Source of the DNA: Salegentibacter echinorum
GTDB taxonomy: Bacteria; Bacteroidota; Bacteroidia; Flavobacteriales; Flavobacteriaceae
Direction: 5' to 3'
Length of the DNA stretch: 64,000 nucleotides
Assembly: GCF_900129445.1 (NCBI RefSeq)
Contig: NZ_FQVT01000002.1
Coordinates: 62,001 to 126,000 of the forward strand
Positions 23,917 through 31,159 of this stretch are shown here, in pieces (within the stretch, counting starts at the first letter, position 1; each line of letters opens with the position of its first letter). The notes below the pieces were generated by a model. It had not been told where the DNA came from. It saw only the letters and a program-made list of their open reading frames with translations, and searched no databases. The position numbers and the translations under genes are program-made.

Positions 23917-24224
23917 TGAGGATCTACAGTTTTTTTATTTTTTAAAATTGCAATTAACGTTCCACTCCAGCTAAGTCCAGAGAATAGGCTTGTTTTCAAA
24001 TTCATTGGTTCTAAAAGTACAAATGCAAGTAAACTTCCTATTAAAGGCAATAAAATAAAATCTATTCTGAAGTAAAATGCTTCTTTTTTGTCAGGAAACA
24101 TTTTTCTAAGGAATGGTTTTGTGCCTTTAAAATCATCAGAATATAATGATAGAATATGACCGCAAATCGAGCCGATCCAAGTCAAAAACCAATGAAAATC
24201 TATATATGAGAAATAATCAAACAT
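23913..24224 (-). CDS. Small multi-pass membrane protein, unknown
   Basis: A 103-residue protein with hydrophobic stretches at about 10-28 (FHWFLTWIGSICGHILSLY), 53-72 (FRIDFILLPLIGSLLAFVLL) and 78-95. I recognise no family. It is the middle gene of the three-gene set; its ATG shares one base with the stop of the upstream gene and its end overlaps the downstream start by four bases. Such tight packing implies one translationally coupled membrane complex, which is inference. Confidence 0.7.
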   Translation of the reverse strand: MFDYFSYIDFHWFLTWIGSICGHILSLYSDDFKGTKPFLRKMFPDKKEAFYFRIDFILLPLIGSLLAFVLLEPMNLKTSLFSGLSWSGTLIAILKNKKTVDPQ

Positions 24225-24763
24225 TATTTTCCTGAATTTCTATAGCGTTCCTTAAGTAAAATGTAGTTCTCCTCAAGTAATTGTATCTGCATTTTTGAAG
24301 CATTCAAGGATTTCGCATATGAATTATTAATTTTTTCGAGTAAAAAAATAATTGAATCTTTTCTTTCAACCAGAACGGAATCTCTATCACCTCTGTATAA
24401 ATCTTTTAGAATCCTTTTCCCCATTTCTAAGTCAATTATTAAATGACTTGAATCAGTCACCCGAAAATTACTGTTCAAAATTTCAGATAAGCTATCATTA
24501 ACTTTTTGGTTTTCTATTAAATCACTTTCAACAATATTTAATTCATCATTATAAAAATTTTTGAGAGAATTAATCCTGTCATAAGCTTTTTCAATCTGAG
24601 AATTTTCTAGTTGATCATTTCGTAACTTTAATAATTCAATTGTAGCATCTTTCGATTCAATTTGTTCTTTATGAATTGTATAAGCATATGTTAGCAATAC
24701 GGGCAGACTACATATCACCAAAATATCTCTGATTAAAGTAACAACTTGCTTAATTTTTTTCAT
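24224..24763 (-). CDS. Membrane-anchored coiled-coil protein, unknown
   Basis: A 179-residue protein with a single N-terminal membrane segment (VTLIRDILVICSLPVLLTYAY) followed almost entirely by heptad-like helix (KDATIELLKLRNDQLENSQI, SLKNFYNDELNIVESDLI, SKMQIQLLEENYILLKERY). It is first in the three-gene set. No enzymatic motif is visible; it may be a structural or scaffolding subunit. It starts about 125 bases from the tRNA gene and is AT-rich like its partners. Confidence 0.7.
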   Translation of the reverse strand: MKKIKQVVTLIRDILVICSLPVLLTYAYTIHKEQIESKDATIELLKLRNDQLENSQIEKAYDRINSLKNFYNDELNIVESDLIENQKVNDSLSEILNSNFRVTDSSHLIIDLEMGKRILKDLYRGDRDSVLVERKDSIIFLLEKINNSYAKSLNASKMQIQLLEENYILLKERYRNSGK

Positions 24764-24810
24764 CGATGAGTAAAACTAACAAATATTTATTAATTATAAT
24801 GAATTTTAAT

Positions 24811-24830
24811 CGTCCCCTCATTCGTCCCCT
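24811..24830 (-). repeat. AGGGGACG direct repeat pair near the tRNA gene
   Basis: On the minus strand AGGGGACG occurs twice, separated by AATG. It lies between the three-gene membrane set and the tRNA terminator. Repeats of this kind beside a tRNA could be leftover integrase arm-type sites; that is inference. Confidence 0.4.
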
Positions 24831-24872
24831 AAAATAAAAGAAGCCCTACAAACGTACTGTTCATAGGGCTTC
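24831..24872 (-). terminator. Terminator of the tRNA gene
   Basis: On the minus strand GAAGCCCTA (24872-24864) pairs perfectly with TAGGGCTTC (24848-24840), followed by a T-rich stretch (24839-24831). Confidence 0.8.
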
Positions 24873-24886
24873 ATAAGCATTATAAG

Positions 24887-24960
24887 TGGTCCCACCTGGG
24901 CTCGAACCAGGGACTTTTTGATTATGAGTCAAATACTCTAACCAGCTGAGTTATAGGACC
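24887..24960 (-). tRNA. tRNA with anticodon CAT (Met, or Ile2)
   Basis: A 74-base cloverleaf on the minus strand: acceptor GGTCCTA/TGGGACC, D arm ACTC...GAGT, anticodon stem TTTGA/TCAAA around CTCATAA (anticodon CAT), T arm CCTGG-TTCGAGC-CCAGG. CCA is not encoded. Initiator features (three G-C pairs in the anticodon stem) are absent, so it is elongator Met or the lysidine-modified Ile2 tRNA. I favour Met. Confidence 0.92.
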
Positions 24961-25073
24961 GAATTTAAAACCAAATTTGGGAAAGTAGATTACCCAAATT
25001 TTAGGAGTGCAATATTATGATATATTTTTAAATCCTGCAAGGTGAAAGCCTAATTTTATGTCCTCCATTTATT

Positions 25074-25104
25074 CCCTCCCTTTAGGGACGCTAGGAGGGG
25101 GCGT
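25074..25104. repeat. REP-like palindromic sequence at the mce 3' end
   Basis: CCCT-CCCTTT-AGGG followed by ACGCTAGGAGGGGGCG, similar in style to the C-run/G-run repeat at 28502. The stop codon and last codons of the mce gene lie inside it. A related CCT-GCA-AGG hairpin is at 25034-25042. Confidence 0.45.
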
Positions 25105-25495
25105 GTTGGCAAAGTTCTACCAGTACCCCATTAGCACTTTTAGGGTGCATAAATGCTACCAGTTTATTATCGGCGCCTTTTTTTGGAGCGGTATTTATTA
25201 ACTTAAAACCTTCCTTTTCCAATCTATGGATTTCCGCCTTAATATCATCTACGGCAAAAGCAAGGTGATGTATGCCCTCCCCCCTCTTTTCAATAAATTT
25301 AGCAATGGGGCTTTCGGCGTTTGTTGCAGCCAGTAATTCAATTTTACTCTCCCCAATTTTAAAGAAAGATGTGCTTACGCCTTCACTTTCCACCCGCTCG
25401 GTTTTATAATGTTCGCTTCCCAAAACCGCTTTATAAGTAGCATTGGCTGCCTCAAGGTCTTTTACGGCTATTCCTATATGTTCTATTTTCTTCAT
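25091..25495 (-). CDS. mce: Methylmalonyl-CoA epimerase
   Basis: A 134-residue VOC-superfamily enzyme that interconverts (R)- and (S)-methylmalonyl-CoA, in the propionate/succinate route. Characteristic segments are EHIGIAVKDLEAANATYK, FFKIGESKIELLAAT, GEGIHHLAFAVDDI, MHPKSANGVLVELCQ; the metal-ligand His and Glu of VOC enzymes lie in HIGIAV, HHLAF and VELCQ. The protein ends HAPS beyond the usual VELCQ; those four codons and the stop come from a palindromic repeat, apparently a small 3' extension. It is transcribed alone, convergent with nothing nearby. Confidence 0.93.
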   Translation of the reverse strand: MKKIEHIGIAVKDLEAANATYKAVLGSEHYKTERVESEGVSTSFFKIGESKIELLAATNAESPIAKFIEKRGEGIHHLAFAVDDIKAEIHRLEKEGFKLINTAPKKGADNKLVAFMHPKSANGVLVELCQHAPS

Positions 25496-25732
25496 TGGTT
25501 GTATTTTTAGTCTTACCTTTTGAATTCAAACGCTACAAAGTTCAGCAAAATAACTAATTCTGGCATAACTTTTAAAAACCACAGCAGTTTCAATAATAAA
25601 AAATATTCGTGAATTTCTGGCAATGCTTTCTAAGCTGGATATTTAATTCTATTGCGTCAATTCCGCCACTTTCAATTTTTTCTGATAAAGATCCCAAAAA
25701 GCATATTTTAGGGATATGCCAATTTATTATCC

Positions 25733-25740
25733 TATTTTTG
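25733..25740 (+). promoter_or_regulatory. -7 promoter element immediately before rbfA
   Basis: TATTTTTG (TAnnTTTG) ends four bases before the ATG at 25745. A GCATAT...ATATGC palindrome lies at 25701-25719, around the expected -33 region. If this is the promoter in use, the rbfA mRNA would be leaderless or nearly so. Confidence 0.45.
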
Positions 25741-25744
25741 TGTT

Positions 25745-26140
25745 ATGGAAGAGACAAACAGACAAAAGAAAATAGGCGGGGTTTTACAACGCGACCTGGC
25801 CGATATTTTGCAAAAAAACCTAAAGGAAGCGGGGAGAACGGGAGTATTAATTTCAGTCTCTAAAGTGAAAGTGACTACAGATCTTTCTATAGCCAAGGCT
25901 TATATTAGTATATTTCCCTCAAAGCACGCACAGAAAGTTTTAGAAGAAATAAACCTTGGGAAGTCCCAAATAAAGCACGAAATGGCGCAACGCACCAAAA
26001 ACCAGCTGCGTAAAATGCCTGAAATTAATTATTATATAGACGACTCTTTAGAATATATAGAAAACATTGAAGAGTCTATAAAAGGTGAAGAAGATCCTAT
26101 TGCCGACCCAGATTTGTTAGAACGGCGTAAAAAATCATAA
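25745..26140 (+). CDS. rbfA: Ribosome-binding factor A
   Basis: A 131-residue KH-like protein that assists maturation of the 30S subunit and 16S rRNA 5' processing. Family features are RQKKIGGVLQRDLADILQ at the N-terminus, VSKVKVTTDLSIAKAYISIF and RTKNQLRKMPEINYYIDDSLEY. The usual spacing of helices and the central VTTDLS are intact. It is followed after three bases by a TTG-started permease gene, so the two are co-transcribed. Confidence 0.93.
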   Translation: MEETNRQKKIGGVLQRDLADILQKNLKEAGRTGVLISVSKVKVTTDLSIAKAYISIFPSKHAQKVLEEINLGKSQIKHEMAQRTKNQLRKMPEINYYIDDSLEYIENIEESIKGEEDPIADPDLLERRKKS

Positions 26141-26143
26141 CTC

Positions 26144-27349
26144 TTGAAGTTCCCATTTTATATCGCCAAACGCTATTTGTTTAGCAAAAGCAGCAATAAT
26201 GCCATTAATATCATTACCATTATTGCAGCCATAGGCGTATTTGCGGGAGCTTTTTCATTGTTTATTGTTCTTTCGGGATTCTCTGGACTAAAAGACTTTA
26301 GCCTTTCTTTTTCCAATAAATTTGACCCCGATTTAAAAATACTTCCCGCTAGCGGAAAAACTTTTCTATTGCCCAAGGACAAATCGGAAGCCCTGGAAAA
26401 TATAGAAGGTATTGCGGTGTTTACGCCCATTATTGAAGAGCGCGTTTTTCTTGATTACCGCAATAAAAACCACACTGCCTGGCTTAAAGGCGTGGGAAAT
26501 AAATACCAACAGGTTACTCAAATAGATAGCACAATTTCCGGCTCCTGGCTCACCAGTAGTGAAGCACAGGTAGTGGTGGGCAATACTATTTCCCGAAAAT
26601 TGGGACTTAGTATTTTTAATTACCAACACCTCCTTAAACTTATGGTGCCCAGGCCGGGAAAAGGCCAGATTACCGGCTTAAATCCCGGCCAGGCGTTTAG
26701 TCAGGAGAACGTGATCGTAAGCGGAATTTATAGTGTAAACGAGGAATTAGATGACAAATATGTGTTCTCTAACCTGAATTTTGCAAGAAACCTACTGAAT
26801 TTAAACGAAGACAACTTTTCTGCAGTCGAAATAAAATTAGCTCCCAACGCTAACCCCGATGACGTTACTGCTGCAATAAAGACGATTTTTAACGAGGAAG
26901 TAATTATTAAAAACAGGGCGCAACTCAATGAAGTGCTCTATAAAATGCTTAATACCGAAAACCTCGCAGTTTATCTCATCTTCACCCTGGTGCTTATTAT
27001 TGCACTGTTTAACGTGGTGGGTTCTATCATTATGGTGATTCTCGACAAGCGCGAAAATATTAGAACCTTGTTTAGTATGGGAGCTTCAGAAAATCAAATC
27101 AAGAAAATATTCTTTACCCAGGGTATGCTTATGACGGTTTTTGGCGGTGCTATTGGCTTGCTTTCGGCACTTTTGTTGGTGTATTTACAACAGCAATTTA
27201 ATCTGGTGATGATCACCCCAAGTCTTCCTTACCCCGTAAGTATCACTTTAGAGAACGTTCTAATTGTAATTTTCACCATAGGCATCTTAGGGCTACTGGC
27301 CTCTTTTATCGCCGCAGGAAGTAGTAAAAAAGCTTTAAAAGCGGTTTAA
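26144..27349 (+). CDS. ABC transporter permease of the LolC/LolE-FtsX type
   Basis: A 401-residue inner-membrane permease. The N-terminus KFPFYIAKRYLFSKSSNNAI leads into the first membrane helix (INIITIIAAIGVFAGAFSLFIVLSGFSGL); a periplasmic MacB/Lol-like domain occupies ~50-260; three more helices follow at ~270-395, with the FtsX-type DKRENIRTLFSMGASENQIKKIFF. Such permeases release lipoproteins from the inner membrane (LolCE) or drive other envelope processes. The start is TTG at 26144, three bases after the rbfA stop; no in-frame ATG gives a full first helix. The ATPase partner is not adjacent. Confidence 0.9.
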   Translation: MKFPFYIAKRYLFSKSSNNAINIITIIAAIGVFAGAFSLFIVLSGFSGLKDFSLSFSNKFDPDLKILPASGKTFLLPKDKSEALENIEGIAVFTPIIEERVFLDYRNKNHTAWLKGVGNKYQQVTQIDSTISGSWLTSSEAQVVVGNTISRKLGLSIFNYQHLLKLMVPRPGKGQITGLNPGQAFSQENVIVSGIYSVNEELDDKYVFSNLNFARNLLNLNEDNFSAVEIKLAPNANPDDVTAAIKTIFNEEVIIKNRAQLNEVLYKMLNTENLAVYLIFTLVLIIALFNVVGSIIMVILDKRENIRTLFSMGASENQIKKIFFTQGMLMTVFGGAIGLLSALLLVYLQQQFNLVMITPSLPYPVSITLENVLIVIFTIGILGLLASFIAAGSSKKALKAV

Positions 27350-27406
27350 ATTCTCAGTGAAGCCCACTTTCCATTAAAAAATTTGTGAACTCGTGGCTAT
27401 CTCAAA

Positions 27407-28399
27407 TCATGCAAATTGATAACCAGAAAAATCTCTTTCTACCTCATCAAAAGCGGCAAAAACATCTTTAGCATCATCGCTGGTTACCATTTTCATTCGA
27501 TATTCCTTAAAGTGGGGAATTCCTTTAAAATAATTGGTATAATGGCGCCGGGTTTCAAAAACACCCAGCTTTTCCCCTTTCCAATCTATGGCCATTTGTA
27601 AGTGCCTGCGAGCGGCATCTAAACGCTCCAACATTGTGGGCGGTGGTAAATGTTCACCGGTCTTAAAATAATGCTTTACTTCCCGAAAAAACCAGGGATA
27701 ACCGATACTCGCCCTGCCAATCATTGCACCATCCAGCCCGAATTTATCGCGCATTTCCATTGCTTTTTCGGGAGAATTTACATCCCCGTTACCAAAAATA
27801 GGAATATGAATTCTGGAATTGTTCTTTACTTCGGCAATAGGCGCCCAATCTGCGTCGCCCTTATACATTTGCACGCGGGTACGGCCGTGAATGGCAAGCG
27901 CCTGGCAGCCTACATCCTGAAGCCTTTCAGCTACTTCCATTATTTTTATGGAATCTTTATCCCAGCCCAAACGCGTTTTTACGGTTACCGGCAATTTGGT
28001 ATGTTTTACCATCGCCTCGGTTAAGGAAACCATTAGATCGATATCTTTTAGGATACCGGCACCGGCGCCTTTGGAAACCACTTTTTTTACGGGGCAACCA
28101 AAGTTGATATCAATAATATCGGGGTTAGACTTTTCCACAATCTCTACAGATTGTAGCATGGATTCTAAATTAGCCCCAAAGATTTGAATACCTACAGGAC
28201 GTTCTTTTTCGTAAATATCCAACTTCATCGTGCTCTTTGCAGCATCGCGAATAAGCCCTTCAGAAGAAATAAATTCGGTATAAACAACATCGGCTCCCTG
28301 CTCTTTGCAAAGTGCACGAAATGGCGGATCGCTCACATCTTCCATTGGTGCCAACAGCAACGGGAAGTCTCCAACATCTATATTTCCTATTTTAGCCAC
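27407..28399 (-). CDS. dusB: tRNA-dihydrouridine synthase
   Basis: A 330-residue FMN-dependent enzyme that reduces uridines in tRNA D-loops. Typical motifs are LLLAPMEDVSDPPFRALC, VYTEFISSEGLI, PVGIQIFGANL, DIINFGCPVKKVVSKGAGAG (containing the catalytic cysteine), LPVTVKTRLGWD, ALAIHGRTRVQMYKGDADW, PIFGNGDVNSPEKA and DGAMIGRASIGYPWFF. The length is normal. It is transcribed alone and has a well-placed promoter. Confidence 0.95.
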   Translation of the reverse strand: MAKIGNIDVGDFPLLLAPMEDVSDPPFRALCKEQGADVVYTEFISSEGLIRDAAKSTMKLDIYEKERPVGIQIFGANLESMLQSVEIVEKSNPDIIDINFGCPVKKVVSKGAGAGILKDIDLMVSLTEAMVKHTKLPVTVKTRLGWDKDSIKIMEVAERLQDVGCQALAIHGRTRVQMYKGDADWAPIAEVKNNSRIHIPIFGNGDVNSPEKAMEMRDKFGLDGAMIGRASIGYPWFFREVKHYFKTGEHLPPPTMLERLDAARRHLQMAIDWKGEKLGVFETRRHYTNYFKGIPHFKEYRMKMVTSDDAKDVFAAFDEVERDFSGYQFA

Positions 28400-28416
28400 T
28401 TGAATTTATTTTTTTG

Positions 28417-28447
28417 CAAAAGTACAAAAAAACAAAATCTACCCCAA
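28417..28447 (-). promoter_or_regulatory. Promoter of dusB
   Basis: On the minus strand: TTG (28445-28447), 20-base spacer, TACTTTTG (28417-28424). A close match to the TTG/TAnnTTTG consensus, about 18 bases upstream of the ATG at 28399. Confidence 0.65.
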
Positions 28448-28501
28448 CCCGTCCGAAGGAAGCGATTTTTTAAACTTTTTAATTGAGAAGTGCTGAGAGT
28501 T

Positions 28502-28528
28502 CCCCCTTTGGGGGTCAGGGGGCTTTTT
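28502..28528. repeat. C-run/G-run palindromic repeat
   Basis: CCCCC-TTT-GGGGG-TCA-GGGGG followed by CTTTTT. It folds as a hairpin with a T-run on the plus strand, but no plus-strand gene ends nearby, so it is better seen as an intergenic repeat of the same style as 25074-25104. Confidence 0.5.
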
Positions 28529-28544
28529 AGGTGGTCTGTCTTAT

Positions 28545-30950
28545 TTACAACCTTTCTCGCTCTGCAGCCTCTATACTGCGTTGATTATCTTCCAGTCTAA
28601 AGTTTCCGAAGTTATATTTAAAGCCAACTCGTACATATCGCATTTCTTCCCTCGCGAAAAACGAATTGTCCTGGTTTAAATACTGTGAAGTTAAGCGCGT
28701 ATTGGTTTCATTAAAAATATCGTTGATGTTTAGGCTCAACTCCGCGCGGTTGTTCCACAATGTCTTTCTAAGGCCTATACTTAGGGTTGAAAAAGGGTCG
28801 AAATTGTAAGAGCCAGAGATATAATCTGAAACATAAGTAAAACTTAGATTACCGGAAAAAGAACCGTCTTTTGAAAGCGTAAAGGAATTGTATAACTGTG
28901 CATAAACGGCGTCAATCTCGTTAGTCACTTTGGCATTGTCGCTTTCTACCGCAAGAAAGGTATTTTCTTCGTGAAAAAAAGATGCATATAACTGTGCATA
29001 CCACCAACCGGTAAAGGAGCGACCGTGTAAAAAATCGAGTCCGTAGCTTTTGCTATCCAAAAGATTGGATTCTATTCTTCTTATGTTTAAATTCTCATTA
29101 TCCTGAAAAGCCAGAGTTGCCGGCGACTTACCATTATCGCGGTAATAAAGATCAAAATAATATTGCCCCAGCAAAGTATAATTAAGATTAAAATTATCAC
29201 TAATGGCGGCCCGCAAATTTGGGTTTCCGGCATTGTAATTATTCTCGTTTAGAAAATATTTAAAAGGATTAAGGCTTTCATATCTCGGCCTGTCAATCCT
29301 TCGGCTGTAATCTAAGGTAAAGCTATGATTTTTAGAGGCCCGGTACTGCAAATAAGCCGTGGGAAACAAATCGAAATATTCCTGATTGTTTTGCTCGTTG
29401 GTGGTTAAAGATTTTGCTTTTAAATCGGTGTATTCCCCACGCAAACCGGCTTTAAGGCTCCACTTTTCCCAATCCCTGGAAACACTGGCATAAGCAGCAT
29501 AGATCTCTTCATCATAACGAAACCTGTCCGACAGATCCTCATAGAGGTCGTCAAGACTTTCTATATTAAAATAATCGATCCCACTATCAGAATCAATTCC
29601 CGAGAATTTAAGTCCACTTTCAAAAGCAGTCTCACCAAGACTTGTATTTAGATCTATTTGCGCTGAAAAAATATCGATCTTTTGAGTAGCATCGGTATCA
29701 AAGGCCACTTTTTTTAAAATTTCTTCATTTCCGGCAAAATAATTAGTGACTAAGCTTTGCGACCTATCCTGATCAAAATTTGTGTAATGAGCTCCTGCTG
29801 AAAGACTTCCGCCCTTATCTAAATCATGGGTGTAACCAAGATCTACCGCAACATTACTTTCATCGGTATCCAGATCGCTGTTCGTTTTAAAAAATTTGTA
29901 TGGAATATTAGAAAACGACCTTATATCTGTAACAACTGAATTATCAAAAGTTTTATTTGGAGATAAAAAAAGGTTAGAAGAAAAATTCAATTTATTTTTT
30001 TCGTCAATCTCATAATCTAAAATAATATTGGCATTATGTGCTTTAGACCTGGTGATTCTTTGAAAATTGGTATTCCATTCTTCCCCGTTTTCTTCAGTTG
30101 GAGAAAAATTAATATAACTATCATCTCGTTTTATATCTTTTCTGGGGCTAAAGGTGTAATTGGCAAACACGTTAAGTTTATCACTCTTCCAAAAATGCCT
30201 GGTTCCCAATTTATATTTAGGCACAATTCCCTGCGTATATGCTCCTTCTATACTCCCTTTATAACCGGGCGTTAACGCAGTACTGGTATTGATATTTAAA
30301 ATAGCACCACCTTCTGCCTCATATTTGGCCGGCGGATTGGTAATTACCTCTACAGATTTTATATTTTGTGCGGAATAACTTTGCAATAAAGTTTGGAGTT
30401 CACTTTGGCTAAGCTGTACTTTCCTGTCGTTAATATATACAGTAACCGAAGAATTCCTAACCTGAAGTTGCCCCTGATTCATAATCACTCCCGGGGTTTG
30501 TCTTAAAATATCCCAACTGTTTCCGCTGGAAAGTGTAGAATTTTCTACATTAAAAGTAAGACGATCTATACTACGGGAGATTTTGGGTTTGCGGGCGTTT
30601 ATGGTCACCTCATCTAAATTTGAAGACGCTTCTTCTAAAACAATTTTTTTTAATTTTTCGTCGGAAGAAATTTCAATATTCTGCAAATGTTCTTTATAAC
30701 CTATAAAGCTTACCTTCATTAAATAGGTATTGGAAGCGAGCTCTTCAAAAACAAACCGACCGTTTTCTTCTGAAATTGTTCCTTTATAAACAGAGGTTGA
30801 ATCTTTAGCATTCAATAAAATCACGTTGGCAAAGGCTACCGGAGTATTATTTTCTGAAACTATTTTACCTTTTAAACTATGCTGGCCGTGTACTTGTTTG
30901 TTAAATAGGAACAACAGGAATACCAACAGGGGGGTGCAGTTCTTGATCAT
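28545..30950 (-). CDS. Outer-membrane beta-barrel protein with carboxypeptidase-regulatory and plug domains
   Basis: An 801-residue TonB-receptor-like outer-membrane protein. A signal peptide (ends VHGQ) is followed by a carboxypeptidase-D-regulatory-like domain at ~24-110 (LKGKIVSENNTPVAFANVIL), a plug-like domain at ~125-225 (NSWDILRQTPGVIMNQGQLQ, YINDRKVQLSQSELQTLL, NPPAKYEAEGGAILNI) and a beta-barrel to the C-terminus (RVGFKYNFG). It belongs to the outer-membrane beta-barrel family common in Bacteroidota. The transported compound is unknown. It lies downstream of the GH3 fusion gene on the same strand, so a role in taking up wall-derived products is possible but unproven. Confidence 0.87.
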   Translation of the reverse strand: MIKNCTPLLVFLLFLFNKQVHGQHSLKGKIVSENNTPVAFANVILLNAKDSTSVYKGTISEENGRFVFEELASNTYLMKVSFIGYKEHLQNIEISSDEKLKKIVLEEASSNLDEVTINARKPKISRSIDRLTFNVENSTLSSGNSWDILRQTPGVIMNQGQLQVRNSSVTVYINDRKVQLSQSELQTLLQSYSAQNIKSVEVITNPPAKYEAEGGAILNINTSTALTPGYKGSIEGAYTQGIVPKYKLGTRHFWKSDKLNVFANYTFSPRKDIKRDDSYINFSPTEENGEEWNTNFQRITRSKAHNANIILDYEIDEKNKLNFSSNLFLSPNKTFDNSVVTDIRSFSNIPYKFFKTNSDLDTDESNVAVDLGYTHDLDKGGSLSAGAHYTNFDQDRSQSLVTNYFAGNEEILKKVAFDTDATQKIDIFSAQIDLNTSLGETAFESGLKFSGIDSDSGIDYFNIESLDDLYEDLSDRFRYDEEIYAAYASVSRDWEKWSLKAGLRGEYTDLKAKSLTTNEQNNQEYFDLFPTAYLQYRASKNHSFTLDYSRRIDRPRYESLNPFKYFLNENNYNAGNPNLRAAISDNFNLNYTLLGQYYFDLYYRDNGKSPATLAFQDNENLNIRRIESNLLDSKSYGLDFLHGRSFTGWWYAQLYASFFHEENTFLAVESDNAKVTNEIDAVYAQLYNSFTLSKDGSFSGNLSFTYVSDYISGSYNFDPFSTLSIGLRKTLWNNRAELSLNINDIFNETNTRLTSQYLNQDNSFFAREEMRYVRVGFKYNFGNFRLEDNQRSIEAAERERL

Positions 30951-31159
30951 AAAAAGTTCGAATGGTTATAAATAAGCATTCAAATATAAGTTTACTTGAG
31001 GTGGTATAAAATAATTTGGCAAATTATTCTTCAAAAAGAAGAGTTTTAATAAAAGTATGGGACTCATTTTTAGCCCTTTAGTAAGCAGTCGCAATTTTCA
31101 GTGACTAATAGGGAATAAGGTAGCAAATACTGCAAACTGGGACTAAATACTGCAAACTC

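Noticed and set aside
22818-24960. Duplicate of the tRNA 3' end marking the other side of an integrated element
   Set aside because: I looked for a copy of the T-arm/acceptor sequence near the left edge and saw none, so no att pair is annotated.
27416-28486. Plus-strand open frames opposite dusB
   Set aside because: They are shadows of the well-supported dusB gene, with no signal, family or promoter of their own.
28502-28528. Rho-independent terminator for a plus-strand gene
   Set aside because: The T-run is on the plus strand, but genes on both sides are on the minus strand; treated as an intergenic repeat.
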